The notes: generated by a model from the letters alone, not told the origin. 49,184 nt of DNA from Bacillota bacterium (GCA_023402395.1 JAEYGI010000058.1:1-49184); one strand, 5' to 3'. Positions 1 to 9,178 are shown, counted from the stretch's first letter. Numbers and translations: made by a program.

Positions 1-79
1 TGTCCCATCTGTCCACTACAGCCATCACCTTCAGCCAAGGCTTCTTAACTGAAAGTATACCATCTACCGTCTCCGTCAT
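1..79 (-). CDS. Partial protein running off the left edge, unidentified
   Basis: On the minus strand an ATG at 79 opens a frame of 26 codons that is still open at the window edge. The frame stays open upstream to a stop near 167-169, so the true start could be a little further up. The visible peptide contains RARPMTETVDGI and ends in VVDRWD. The pattern of an RP-rich start followed by a VxDRW motif vaguely recalls the DUF6504-type small proteins found near DNA-repair genes, but too little is visible to assign it. A weak AAGAG lies about 10 bases before the ATG. Confidence 0.3.
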   Translation of the reverse strand, partial: MTETVDGILSVKKPWLKVMAVVDRWD

Positions 80-327
80 GGGTCTTGCTCTTTTATCATA
101 ACAACGAGGGAGAGGTAGGATTTTCGGTCGGCTTGATTGGCAAAGATCATTCTCTAAATATTGTAACTATTACTTGATGATATTGCCCTGTCAAGGAAGC
201 AACAACGGTTCAAGGTCCGACGCTTTGAACTGCCGCATCAACCAATCCGGCAAATCGTTCAAAGCTGCTCGTTCTTATCTTTCGTACTAACTGACAATCA
301 GAATCTTTAAATAAAGGAGTGATGTTC
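80..327. other. Intergenic leader upstream of xylB
   Basis: This divergent interval separates the partial minus-strand frame from the xylulokinase gene. It is AT-richer than the genes. The only clear signal is the AAGGAG at 314-319, eight bases before the xylB ATG. I could not identify a convincing promoter pair or operator by eye. Confidence 0.4.
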
Positions 328-1827
328 ATGGGGTATCTGATGGGGTATGATCTCGGCAGCTCCTCCGTCAAGGCCAGCCTGCTGGAGATCGAGACCGGCC
401 GGGTGATCGCCAGCGCCACCGCGCCCCAGGCGGAAATGGCGATCAACGCGCCCCGGCCGGGCTGGGCCGAGCAGGATCCCGCCTTGTGGTGGGACAATCT
501 CAAGCGGGCCACGGCCGGCATTGCCGAATCGAGCGGATTCGACCTCCGGGACGTCCAGGCCATCGGCATCGCCTATCAAATGCACGGGCTGGTGATCGTC
601 GATAAATCGCTGCGGGTCCTGCGGCCGTCGATCATCTGGTGCGACAGCCGGGCGGTGGCCATCGGCGACCGGGCCTTCGTCGGGTTGGGCGGGGAGAAAT
701 GCTTGCGCCATTTGCTGAACTCGCCCGGCAACTTTACAGCCTCCAAACTGCGCTGGGTTAAGGAGAACGAACCCGACGTCTTCGCCCGGGTTTACAAAGC
801 CATGCTTCCCGGAGAATACATCGCGCTACAGATGACCGGCCGGATCATAACCACCCCGTCGGGCCTGTCCGAAGGGATCCTCTGGGACTTCCAAAATCAA
901 AGCCCGGCCCGGCTGCTGCTGGAACATTATCAATTGCCGGAGGAGTTGCTGCCGGAACTGGCCCCGGTGTTCGCGCTGCACGGCGAACTGACGGAGGCGG
1001 CAGCGGCCGAGCTGGGAATGAAACCGGGGACCAAAGTTTCCTACCGTGCCGGCGACCAGCCCAACAACGCCTTCAGCCTGAATGTGCTGGAACCGGGCCA
1101 GATCGCGGCCACTGCCGGGACCAGCGGCGTGGTGTACGGCGTCAGCGACCAGGCCAATTACGATCCGCTATCGCGGGTAAACACCTTTGTCCATGTCAAT
1201 CATACCGCGGACGACCCACGGTACGGAATCCTCCTGTGCGTCAACGGCACGGCCATTCTTTACCGGTGGCTGCGGCAGATCATCGGGGCGCCGGATGAGT
1301 TATCCTACCGGCAAATGGATGAAATCGCGGCCCATTCCCCGGCCGGAGCCAGGGGGCTGGTGATCCTGCCTTACGGCAACGGCGCCGAGCGGACCTTGGA
1401 GAACCAAGACATCGGCGCTTCTATTCACGGCTTGGACCTGAACCGGCACGATCGCTCCGACCTGTTGCGCGCGGCCCAGGAAGGAATCGTCTACGCGCTA
1501 AATTATGGGATCGAGATCATGAAAACCATGGGCCTGACGCTGAAGTCGATCAAGGCCGGAAACGCCAACATGTTCTTGAGCCCGGTATTTGCGGACGCAT
1601 TGGCCGCCGTGGCCGGAGTCCGGATCGAGCTGTACAATACCGACGGTTCCCAGGGCGCCGCGCGCGGCGCCGGAATGGGAGCCGGGATTTACCGTACTTA
1701 CTCCGAAGCGTTCTCGGGTTTGCGGATGATCCGCGCCGTCGAGCCCAATCCGGCGCTGGAGCCGGCCTATCGGGAAGCGTATCAAAATTGGCTGCGGGTT
1801 ATGGAGCGGCAATTAAAAGCGTTGTGA
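328..1827 (+). CDS. xylB: Xylulokinase, FGGY family (Bacteroidetes-type)
   Basis: This gene phosphorylates D-xylulose to D-xylulose 5-phosphate in the cytoplasm, the entry step to the pentose phosphate pathway. The 499-residue protein has the FGGY architecture: an N-terminal nucleotide-fold opening with YDLGSSSVKASLLE, a sugar-binding half with PSIIWCDSRA and NSPGNFTASKLRWVKE, the catalytic base in RAGDQPNNAFSLN (about D243), the adenosine-site GTSGVVYG, and a C-terminal NTDGSQGAARGAGMGAG. These blocks match the xylulokinase subtype I know from Bacteroidetes rather than the E. coli/Bacillus type. A GTG at 319 is in frame, but AAGGAG at 314-319 overlaps it, so ATG 328 is preferred. It is followed by a GC-rich hairpin and then the isomerase-like gene, which supports the xylose role. 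Confidence 0.9.
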   Translation: MGYLMGYDLGSSSVKASLLEIETGRVIASATAPQAEMAINAPRPGWAEQDPALWWDNLKRATAGIAESSGFDLRDVQAIGIAYQMHGLVIVDKSLRVLRPSIIWCDSRAVAIGDRAFVGLGGEKCLRHLLNSPGNFTASKLRWVKENEPDVFARVYKAMLPGEYIALQMTGRIITTPSGLSEGILWDFQNQSPARLLLEHYQLPEELLPELAPVFALHGELTEAAAAELGMKPGTKVSYRAGDQPNNAFSLNVLEPGQIAATAGTSGVVYGVSDQANYDPLSRVNTFVHVNHTADDPRYGILLCVNGTAILYRWLRQIIGAPDELSYRQMDEIAAHSPAGARGLVILPYGNGAERTLENQDIGASIHGLDLNRHDRSDLLRAAQEGIVYALNYGIEIMKTMGLTLKSIKAGNANMFLSPVFADALAAVAGVRIELYNTDGSQGAARGAGMGAGIYRTYSEAFSGLRMIRAVEPNPALEPAYREAYQNWLRVMERQLKAL

Positions 1828-1829
1828 TA

Positions 1830-1851
1830 AACCCCGGCCGAAGGCCGGGTT
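1830..1851 (+). terminator. GC-rich hairpin after xylB
   Basis: The arms AACCCCGGCC (1830-1839) and GGCCGGGTT (1843-1851) form a hairpin with one bulged C, three bases after the xylB stop codon. No T-run follows, so it may be a partial terminator or an mRNA-stabilising stem between xylB and the isomerase gene. Related hairpins lie at 3116 and 6846. Confidence 0.55.
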
Positions 1852-1875
1852 GTACACAAAAGCTCAGCAAAGCAA

Positions 1876-1935
1876 GTGATAAAGTCGCTTCTGAATGGAT
1901 ACCGCAAGGCTACAGCCGGTATTAGACTTTATCAC
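1876..1935. repeat. Inverted repeat between xylB and the isomerase gene
   Basis: GTGATAAAGTC (about 1876-1886) is repeated in inverted orientation as GACTTTATCAC (1925-1935), with about 38 bases between. The second arm ends shortly before the ribosome binding site of the next gene, so it could fold as a leader stem or be a spaced operator. No T-run follows. Confidence 0.5.
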
Positions 1936-1968
1936 ATGGCTTTTAAAAATGAATGGAGGAATGGTCTG

Positions 1969-3108
1969 ATGAACAACCAACAATCCCTGCATGCGGTCTG
2001 CCGTTGGACATTCAATGCGGGCAAGGGCGGTTTTGTGCCGTCCGACAGCCGGCCCGAATGGAGCGAAGCCAAGCTGGACACGGTGGCCGTGATCCGGCTG
2101 ATCAAGCAAACCATCGCGCCGCGTCTGCCGGAACAGGTGCAATTGGGCTATGAGGTTCACTACAATACCGAGATCAACGAAGCCAACGCAACGGCGGTCG
2201 CCGACGCGCTGTGCGACGCGAGAATGTATCTGGCGATGATCACTCCCGGGGCGCACAGCCGCTTCGCCTATGGCGGGATCGTCTCGCTCGATCCCGGGGA
2301 GCGGAAAGCCGCCGAGGAACTCGGCCAAAAAACGGTCGATCTGGCCTATGGCCCGCTCCGCAAAGCCTGGCATCCCGATCCGGAATATTACCCGTCGCTG
2401 GTGCTGTGGAATGGTTCCTACGGCTATGATCTGGCTTCGGTCGGGGTCCGGCGGATGTATCAAAACCTGAAGGAAAGCATTGCCAAGCTCTGCCGCTATG
2501 AGGAGAGCCGCGGCGGCCACCTTTACATCGGAATCGAACCCAAACCCAACGAGGGGCATCCGGCGATGCTGCTGCCCACCGTGGCTTCGGCGATCTTATT
2601 ATTCCGAAAGCTGGAGGAGGAGTTCGGCGTCTCCCGGAAGAAAAAGGGCGTGAACAAGGAGTTCGGCCACAGCGAAATGATCGGCCTCGATCATGTCTAC
2701 GACACCGTAGAGGAACTGGACAATCTAGCCATGGTTCACATGCATCTCAACAGCCAGGGCTATAACGACGGGGTTATTCTCGGCGGGCCCGGTAAATACG
2801 ACATCGACCACGGCACTCGGATCAACGGAATGAACATCGCCATCGCCGGCTTGATTCAAGAGGCTGGGTTCAATCGCTGGAAAGGCCATGATATGCAGGT
2901 CAGACCCTACGACAATGTGGAGCAGGGGATTGACCGGGTAGTCCGGAGCATCCTCAGTTGGGAAGCTTGCGCGAAAGCGGCCCGGGAACTGGATTCGCAA
3001 TCGCTTCTCGGTTTCCTGGCCGACCGGGCCACCGCCAAAGCCGAGGATCTGGTCAGAGGATCGGTAACCGCCGCCTACCGTTATTTCGACGAGATGTACC
3101 GCGGCTAG
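1969..3108 (+). CDS. Divergent xylose-isomerase-like TIM-barrel sugar isomerase
   Basis: The 379-residue protein belongs to the xylose isomerase/AP endonuclease TIM-barrel superfamily. It probably interconverts xylose and xylulose, feeding the kinase just upstream. Recognisable blocks are IEPKPNEG (the metal-ligand Glu strand of actinobacterial-type xylose isomerases), LLPTVASAI, a FGHSEMIGLDH segment equivalent to VGHEQMAGLN, MVHMHLNSQ equivalent to the FHIDLN metal site, and an N-terminal EVHYNTEI where the catalytic His is expected. The rest is divergent, so another ketose/aldose pair is possible. A longer in-frame start exists at 1876, but GGAGG at 1955-1959 places the ribosome at ATG 1969. 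It is followed by a strong palindromic terminator. Confidence 0.75.
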   Translation: MNNQQSLHAVCRWTFNAGKGGFVPSDSRPEWSEAKLDTVAVIRLIKQTIAPRLPEQVQLGYEVHYNTEINEANATAVADALCDARMYLAMITPGAHSRFAYGGIVSLDPGERKAAEELGQKTVDLAYGPLRKAWHPDPEYYPSLVLWNGSYGYDLASVGVRRMYQNLKESIAKLCRYEESRGGHLYIGIEPKPNEGHPAMLLPTVASAILLFRKLEEEFGVSRKKKGVNKEFGHSEMIGLDHVYDTVEELDNLAMVHMHLNSQGYNDGVILGGPGKYDIDHGTRINGMNIAIAGLIQEAGFNRWKGHDMQVRPYDNVEQGIDRVVRSILSWEACAKAARELDSQSLLGFLADRATAKAEDLVRGSVTAAYRYFDEMYRG

Positions 3109-3115
3109 CAATGTA

Positions 3116-3150
3116 ATGATAAACCCCGGCCCAGGGCCGGGGTTTATCAT
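3116..3150. terminator. Perfect 17-bp palindromic terminator
   Basis: Seventeen-base arms at 3116-3132 and 3134-3150 are exact reverse complements around a single central A. The core is AAACCCCGGCCC. It closes the xylB-isomerase unit. An AAAAACG/CGTTTTT hairpin at about 3333-3350 further downstream could also act as a terminator or operator ahead of the sensor kinase. Confidence 0.7.
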
Positions 3151-3402
3151 AAAAGCGTAAAAAACAAAACGTTCAATATGGCAAGCGCGGGGGATATTAA
3201 ATCCCCCTTTTTGGCGTTAATGCGGTTCATTGGCCGGCCATGCCGCATGGTGATGTTCCTTGACCCGACCCCGGAGCGGATCGGAATGCCTTGGGGCTGC
3301 GGCTTAAGTAATATTTACCCGAAGCCGAGTCCGAAAAACGTTTGCGTTTTTTCATAGTTTTAACCGATATTTAATCATGAAGCAATGGCGGGAGATAGTC
3401 CA

Positions 3403-5244
3403 ATGAACCGATGTGGCGCGAAATGGGCCAAAATTAGAGCGAAAGCGAAATCCTCAATTACCTGGAAGCTGATCCTGCTTTTTTTGGTGGTTTCATTGAT
3501 ACCGGTGACCTTGGTCCAGATTATCAATTATTACAATACCATCACGGTCATGGAGCGGAAAGTAAAGGAGTACGCCAGCATCAGCCTGATTCAAACCGCC
3601 CGGAACATCCGGACGGTGCTTTCGGCTTATGAGGATCTGGTCTATCAGGTCGCGTACGACGACGGTTTGAACGCGTTGTTGGGAGAGTTGAACCAAACCC
3701 ATGACGCCGTGGTCCGGAACAAACTTCAAGTCGAGCTGGATGTGCTGTCGTATTCGAAAAAATTCATCAATAGCCTGCTGCTGGTCACCGAAACCGGTGA
3801 CTACGTCATCAGTGTCGACCGCTCGGGGTTGGAGATTTATCATCGCTATTGGCGGGGTTTGGGAGATCTCACTCAAACCGCATTTTACCGAAATAGCATC
3901 CAATATTATAGCGCCAATGCCTGGGAAAGCACGAAGCTGCTGGCGGTAAGCGAGGGAATCCCCTACTACTCCTTCTTCCTAAGCCGGAGGATGATCGATT
4001 TTAACACCAACACCCCGGTGGGGGTGGTGATCTTAAGCATTAACGAATCGTTGCTTTCCAATATTTTAAGCGGCCCCACGCCGGAAACGCGGCGGGGACC
4101 CGATGAAACCTTTCTCGTGGACGATACGGGCCGGATTATCGCCGCTCCTTTGAAAACTTTGATCGGGGAAAATATCCGGCGGATCATCCCGGCGCCGGAC
4201 GCTTCCAAGCTGTTGCGGGGCGATGGCGTAATTGAAGTGGATTCGAAGGCGGGCCGGAAAGACGTGATCGTTTATAGCGTTTCCATCTCAAAAACCGGAT
4301 GGCGCCTGATTAATGTAATCAATCGGGATGATCTGTTTCGTGAGATTCACCTAGCCGAAAATCTGATGCTGCTGGTGGAAGCCATTGCCGTATTGCTGCT
4401 GCTGGTGATGGCCATCGGTCTCTCCAAGCAGTTGACGGCCTCGGTCAAGAAAATCGTCGATGTAATGCTGAAAGCCCAGAACGGGGATTTGGCGGTCCGG
4501 GTCGAAACCAAAGGCCAGGATGAGATCGCGGTCATTGCCAACAGCTTCAATCGTATGATGGAAAAGATCAAGGCCTTGCTGGAGGAAGTGACCAGAGTCC
4601 ATCAAAAAGAGAAGGAAACCGAGCTGCGAATGCTGGAAATGCAGATCAATCCGCATTTTCTCTATAATACGCTGGACTCCATCAACTGGATGGCGATTGA
4701 AAAAGGGGAATACGAGATCAGCGACAGCCTAAAAAAACTAGCGGTGATCCTCCGCTACAGCGTTAACAATAACCATCAGATCGTAACGGTGCGGCAGGAA
4801 GTCGAATGGCTCAATAATTATTTATCCCTGCAAAAGTGCAGATTCTCCGATAGCTTCAGTTACCGGATTGATATCGAACCGGAGTTGTTGGAGTGCCGGA
4901 TTCATAAGCTGCTACTCCAGCCGTTTATTGAGAACGCCATCGTTCACGGGTTGTCGGGACGGAAAAAAGGGGGCGTCCTGGAGATAACCGGTAAAAGAAG
5001 TGGCGAAGCGGAAATGCTGTTCATTATCATGGATAACGGCAAAGGAATGAGCCGCCAGACGATTGCCCGGGTTTTCGGAAACCAGGACAAGGAAACGGCC
5101 GGAATCGGAGTGAACAATGCCCTTTCCCGGTTGGAGCTTTATTATAAGGAACGGTACCGGTTGATGGTGGAGAGTTCCGCCGGTGGGGGCACGACCATTC
5201 AATTAACCGTTCCGATGAATGGGGAGGCTGAGGAAGCGCAATGA
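3403..5244 (+). CDS. Sensor histidine kinase, YesM/LytS type
   Basis: This membrane sensor autophosphorylates and passes phosphate to the regulator encoded directly downstream. The 613-residue protein has a first membrane segment (about residues 20-45, WKLILLFLVVSLIPVTLV), a large extracytoplasmic Cache-like sensor (about 46-310), a second membrane segment (about 320-345), a HAMP linker, the His_kinase phosphoacceptor box MQINPHFLYNTLDSINW (H418), the N-box LLLQPFIENAIVHG, and ATP-binding G-boxes DNGKGM and GIGVNNALSRL. This is the usual layout of Firmicutes sugar-responsive YesM kinases. An in-frame ATG lies at 3385, but GGGAGA at 3389-3394 favours ATG 3403. It overlaps the regulator by four bases (ATGA), so the two are translationally coupled. 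The ligand is probably a xylo-oligosaccharide, judged from context only. Confidence 0.9.
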   Translation: MNRCGAKWAKIRAKAKSSITWKLILLFLVVSLIPVTLVQIINYYNTITVMERKVKEYASISLIQTARNIRTVLSAYEDLVYQVAYDDGLNALLGELNQTHDAVVRNKLQVELDVLSYSKKFINSLLLVTETGDYVISVDRSGLEIYHRYWRGLGDLTQTAFYRNSIQYYSANAWESTKLLAVSEGIPYYSFFLSRRMIDFNTNTPVGVVILSINESLLSNILSGPTPETRRGPDETFLVDDTGRIIAAPLKTLIGENIRRIIPAPDASKLLRGDGVIEVDSKAGRKDVIVYSVSISKTGWRLINVINRDDLFREIHLAENLMLLVEAIAVLLLLVMAIGLSKQLTASVKKIVDVMLKAQNGDLAVRVETKGQDEIAVIANSFNRMMEKIKALLEEVTRVHQKEKETELRMLEMQINPHFLYNTLDSINWMAIEKGEYEISDSLKKLAVILRYSVNNNHQIVTVRQEVEWLNNYLSLQKCRFSDSFSYRIDIEPELLECRIHKLLLQPFIENAIVHGLSGRKKGGVLEITGKRSGEAEMLFIIMDNGKGMSRQTIARVFGNQDKETAGIGVNNALSRLELYYKERYRLMVESSAGGGTTIQLTVPMNGEAEEAQ

Positions 5245-6785
5245 AGATCGTGGTGGTTGAGGATGAACTCCGGACCAGAAAAAGTATTATTAAGCTGATC
5301 GGCCGGATCAGCGAGGATTATCTGGTCGTCGGCGAAGCGGAGGACGGCGCCGAGGGTTTGGCGGTGATTGAAAAAAACGCTCCGGATTTGATTATCACCG
5401 ATATCCGGATGCCGAATATCGACGGGCTGGAAATGATCCGGCGGATCAAGCAGAATAATGAATGGAGCAAATTCATCATTCTCAGCGGTTATGCCGAGTT
5501 TCATTACGCCCAGCAAGCGGTGAAACTCGGCATCGATGAATATCTGCTAAAGCCGATTACCGTCAGCGACCTGGTTACCAGCTTGCAAACGATTGAACAA
5601 TCCTTTCGGAAAGACCGGCGCCGGCAGCAAATATCGGCGAGTCAAGCCCAGCCTGCCGGGCAGCTTCTGACGAAAGTACTCACGGAGACCGAGGCGTCCG
5701 GGGCGGAGGATTTTGCCGAATTGCGGCGCCGGCTTGACGGCGCCATGGATGGTTGCGCGTTGATCGTCGTGCGCTTTGAACCGTCGTTGAAAGGCGTGGA
5801 GAAAGAAGCGTTCCTGAAGAAGCTAAAGGACCTGGCGGGAACGGGGGAATCCGGCGAATCGCAGTCATTGATGGCCAGAAACGGCAATGAACTGGTCCTT
5901 CTTCAAAGCCGGCCTTGGGCCGGAACGCCGCTGCGGTTTCTGGAAACGTTGCGAGCCGGTTTTGACAGACATTGGTGGTCGGAGAATCTGGTGGCCGGAT
6001 ATGCGGAACTCACTGATCTCAACTTGCTCCCCGGAGCCTACGCCGAATTGGGCGAGAAGTTAAAATGGAGCATGGTTTTGGAAGAAGGGAGCATCATCTT
6101 TGCCGACCAGGTGGCACGCTTATGTCCGGTGAAGCTTGATTATCCGAAAGAGATCGAGACCCGGATCATTACCCGGATCCAAACCCGGAATTTTGAGGCC
6201 ATTGGCAATGATATCGATGCCTTCTTCGCCGAATTGCGGACGCCGCTTCATGAACCCGATGACATGAGGGAGGCCGTGATGCGGCTCGCCGGAGCGATGC
6301 TATATGCCATACACCAGGCGGACACTGAACTGAATGCCGACATTAACAACAATAAAGTCATCGGATGGCTGGAAAAATGCCATCACCCGGTAAAAATGAA
6401 AGAGGTACTCACGAACCTGATCGACCAGATGGTCGCCTGTGGCCGGGAAGAAACCAATCAGTGCTATAGCCTGGTGGTATGGAAAGCGCTGGAGATCATC
6501 CGGGACGAATATCATTCGGATTTATCGCTGGACTATATCGCCAGGCGGCTGCACATTACCCCAGAATATTTAAGCGCGCTTTTCACCAGGGAATTCGGGA
6601 AAAAGCTCATTACCTACCTGACCGAATACCGGATCAATAAATCAAAGGAGTTGCTGGCCAGCGACAGGTATAAAATATATGAAATCGCGCGAATGGTCGG
6701 ATATCCCGATGTCAAGTACTATTGCAAGGTATTTAAAAAAGTCACCGGATACTCCACGGGGGAGTATCTCAAAATAAATGCCTGA
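5241..6785 (+). CDS. Response regulator with AraC output domain, YesN type
   Basis: This is the cognate partner of the upstream kinase. The 514-residue protein starts with a receiver domain (acidic pocket E7-D8, phosphoacceptor D54 in IITDIRMPN, S82, K104 in YLLKPI). A long poorly conserved middle region follows (about 130-400), and the protein ends in an AraC/XylS double helix-turn-helix (about 410-514, with LDYIARRLHITPEYLSALF and the second-helix segment IYEIARMVGYPDVKYYCKVF). It is likely to activate the importer and GH31 operon that begins about 200 bases downstream when xylosides are present. That target assignment rests on gene order. Confidence 0.9.
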   Translation: MKIVVVEDELRTRKSIIKLIGRISEDYLVVGEAEDGAEGLAVIEKNAPDLIITDIRMPNIDGLEMIRRIKQNNEWSKFIILSGYAEFHYAQQAVKLGIDEYLLKPITVSDLVTSLQTIEQSFRKDRRRQQISASQAQPAGQLLTKVLTETEASGAEDFAELRRRLDGAMDGCALIVVRFEPSLKGVEKEAFLKKLKDLAGTGESGESQSLMARNGNELVLLQSRPWAGTPLRFLETLRAGFDRHWWSENLVAGYAELTDLNLLPGAYAELGEKLKWSMVLEEGSIIFADQVARLCPVKLDYPKEIETRIITRIQTRNFEAIGNDIDAFFAELRTPLHEPDDMREAVMRLAGAMLYAIHQADTELNADINNNKVIGWLEKCHHPVKMKEVLTNLIDQMVACGREETNQCYSLVVWKALEIIRDEYHSDLSLDYIARRLHITPEYLSALFTREFGKKLITYLTEYRINKSKELLASDRYKIYEIARMVGYPDVKYYCKVFKKVTGYSTGEYLKINA

Positions 6786-6991
6786 TAAAGAAAGGATCAA
6801 GCCCTGACGCGACTTTGTCTCCTCGGTTCAAAACGCGTTGGTGACACCCCGGCCTTAGGCCGGGGTTAATTATAACTGCATTAAAAGTTTTAATTTATCC
6901 TTAAGAAATTACACCATTATAAATTTTTTCGAATTTATCAGTTCATCAATTTGTAATATGATTGTTTTGAAAAATATACAAAGGAGTGAAG
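6786..6991 (+). promoter_or_regulatory. Hairpin and AT-rich regulatory region ahead of the importer operon
   Basis: A hairpin with arms ACCCCGGCC (6846-6854) and GGCCGGGGT (6858-6866) ends the two-component operon; it matches the hairpin core at 1830 and 3116. The following 120 bases are strongly AT-rich and carry several A/T runs, as expected for the control region of the SBP-permease-GH31 operon. I could not fix the promoter hexamers or AraC boxes with confidence. AAGGAG for the next gene lies at 6981-6986. Confidence 0.5.
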
Positions 6992-8194
6992 ATGATGAAG
7001 AGATTTTTGCCATGGTTGCTCGGAGTTATTTTAGTATCCTCGCTGACTGCGACCGCCGCCGCGCCCAAGCAAAAGCTGCGGATGTGGAACATTTTCCCGG
7101 GTGGGGTTCAAAATGCTTTTAAAGCCATCGTCCAAGACTACAACAACTCGCAGGACAAAGTGGAGATCGTCCCGGAATACATTCCGCTGCCCGAGTTGAA
7201 AAAGCAGCTTTCCATCGGACTGGTGGGCGACGATCTTCCCGATCTGGTAACCGTGGACAATCCCGATCATGCGGCCTTTTCGGCCATGGGAACGTTCGAG
7301 GACATCACCAAACGGCTGTCAAAATGGAATCAGCTCAATAAATTCTTCAAGGGGCCGGTCCAATCGACCATCTATAATGACAAACATTACGGATTGCCGT
7401 TTTACAGCAATTGTCTCGCGCTTTATTACAATAAAACCATGCTGGATCAAGCCGGTATAAAACCGCCCCGCAATTTCGGGGAAGTTCTGGAAGCGGCTAA
7501 GAAACTGACGACCAAAGACCACTATGGCCTTGCCATATGCGCCGCCCGTTCCGAGGAGGGAACCTTTCAGTTTTTACCGTGGCTGATTGCTGCCGGCGGA
7601 AACTATTCGGAACTGGACAGCCCCCAGGCCAAGAAAGCCCTGCAAATGTACATCGATTTGATCAAAAACGGTTCAATGAGCAAAGAGGTTATCAACTGGG
7701 GTCAACCCGATGTTGAGAAACAGTTTGCCGCGGGGAAAGCGGCGATGATGATCAATGGCCCCTGGCAGATCTCGAGTCTGAAAAAAGACGCCGCCGATAT
7801 GAACTGGAAGGTGACCTTGTTCCCGCGCGACGCCAAACAAGCCTCGGTGCTCGGCGGCTACAATATCGCGATCATCAAGGGCAAACACGTCGACGATAGC
7901 TTCCGGTTCCTGACCTATCTTTGCAGCCCCGACGTGATGGCCAAATTCTGCGAGCTTTCCGGACATTTACCGTCCCGGACCGATGTGGCTCAGCGCGACA
8001 CCTGGCAGAACGATCCGATCCTCAAAGTGTTTATGCAACAAATGAAATATGCCATGCCCAGAGGTCCGCATCCCAAATGGCCGGAGTTTTCCGGAGCAAT
8101 CCAGATTGCGATCCAGGAAGCGATCATCGAGTATAAAACACCAGAACAGGCGCTGAAGGACGCCGCCGCCAAAGTCAAGAATATAATGAAATAG
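6992..8194 (+). CDS. Extracytoplasmic sugar-binding protein, ABC importer (CUT1)
   Basis: This protein captures a sugar or oligosaccharide outside the cytoplasmic membrane and delivers it to the two permeases encoded next. The 400-residue protein has a signal peptide (LPWLLGVILVSSLTATAAA) with an Ala-X-Ala cleavage region and no lipobox cysteine. The mature part shows family-1 SBP features: LRMWNIFPGG at the start, VDNPDHAAF, PFYSNCLALYYNKTMLDQAG, and MINGPWQISSL. ATG 6992 and 6995 are both possible (spacing 5 or 8 from AAGGAG); a GTG at 6986 sits inside the ribosome binding site and is rejected. Co-transcription with the GH31 gene points to xyloglucan- or xylan-derived, alpha-xylosylated oligosaccharides as ligand. 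Confidence 0.9.
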   Translation: MMKRFLPWLLGVILVSSLTATAAAPKQKLRMWNIFPGGVQNAFKAIVQDYNNSQDKVEIVPEYIPLPELKKQLSIGLVGDDLPDLVTVDNPDHAAFSAMGTFEDITKRLSKWNQLNKFFKGPVQSTIYNDKHYGLPFYSNCLALYYNKTMLDQAGIKPPRNFGEVLEAAKKLTTKDHYGLAICAARSEEGTFQFLPWLIAAGGNYSELDSPQAKKALQMYIDLIKNGSMSKEVINWGQPDVEKQFAAGKAAMMINGPWQISSLKKDAADMNWKVTLFPRDAKQASVLGGYNIAIIKGKHVDDSFRFLTYLCSPDVMAKFCELSGHLPSRTDVAQRDTWQNDPILKVFMQQMKYAMPRGPHPKWPEFSGAIQIAIQEAIIEYKTPEQALKDAAAKVKNIMK

Positions 8195-8275
8195 TTTGGG
8201 ACGGGGTCATTGCTTGCCAAGTGATGACCCCGATTTATACCGTCGTAATCTCTTAAATTTAGGGTGATGAGTCAA

Positions 8276-9178
8276 ATGAAAAAAAGCAGAGTGGATACTG
8301 AAGGTTGGACCAAATACTTGTTTGTATTGCCGGCATTATTGTTCATGGTATCGTTTATCGGCTACCCGATTATTTATAACATCGTGCTCAGCTTTTGCGA
8401 CGTAAGTGTGATGACGATTCAGAACGCCAAGGAACTGGTCGGCTTTAAAAACTATCTGGATCTGATTGCGGATCCGGAAGGAGTTTTGAGCACATCCACG
8501 ATCAATACGTTCTTTTATACAGTGGTCTGTCTGATTTTCCAGTTTTCGATCGGTTTCGCGTTCGCCATTCTCTTTTCCATGAAATTCAAATCGGCCACCT
8601 TTTTGAGAGGCCTGGCGATGATCGCCTGGATGATCCCGATGACCATTACGGGGTTGATGTTCAAATATATGCTCAGCCCGAGCGGAGGCTTAATCAATGA
8701 GATCCTGACGACGTTGCATCTCATCAAGCAACCGGTCGAATGGCTGATCAACGAGAAAACCGCGATGTGGGGCGTGATCATCACCAATATCTGGGTCGGA
8801 ATTCCTTTTAACATGATTCTGCTGGCCACCGGGATCACCACGATACCGGAGAGCGTTTATGAGAGCGCCAACATTGATGGAGCCAATTTCCTGCAAAAAT
8901 TCTTTTGCATCACCGTTCCCATGATCCGGCCGGCGATCATGTCCGTGTTGACCCTCGGTTTCATATTTACGTTTAAGGTGTTTGACTTGATCTTCATCAT
9001 GACCAACGGCGGGCCGGTAATTGCCACGGAAGTGTTGTCGACCTGGGCTTATCGCTTGTCCTTTGTCGAGTTCAATTTCAGTAAGGGAGCGGCGGTGTCC
9101 AATGTGTTATTTGTCATCCTGCTCGGCGTCGGGCTCGTTTATTTGCGGCTGACGCGCCAGAATGAAGAGGTAATGTAA
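8276..9178 (+). CDS. ABC sugar importer permease, MalF/UgpA type
   Basis: This is the first membrane subunit of the importer, about 300 residues with six predicted transmembrane segments beginning with YLFVLPALLFMVSFIGYPI. The cytoplasmic EAA loop, which contacts the ATPase, reads ESANIDGANFLQKFFCITVP. GTG 8264 and ATG 8267 are also in frame, but the AGGGTGA at 8261-8267 makes ATG 8276 (about eight bases downstream) the better start. It overlaps the next permease by one base (TAATG), indicating translational coupling. No ATP-binding subunit follows. Confidence 0.9.
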   Translation: MKKSRVDTEGWTKYLFVLPALLFMVSFIGYPIIYNIVLSFCDVSVMTIQNAKELVGFKNYLDLIADPEGVLSTSTINTFFYTVVCLIFQFSIGFAFAILFSMKFKSATFLRGLAMIAWMIPMTITGLMFKYMLSPSGGLINEILTTLHLIKQPVEWLINEKTAMWGVIITNIWVGIPFNMILLATGITTIPESVYESANIDGANFLQKFFCITVPMIRPAIMSVLTLGFIFTFKVFDLIFIMTNGGPVIATEVLSTWAYRLSFVEFNFSKGAAVSNVLFVILLGVGLVYLRLTRQNEEVM

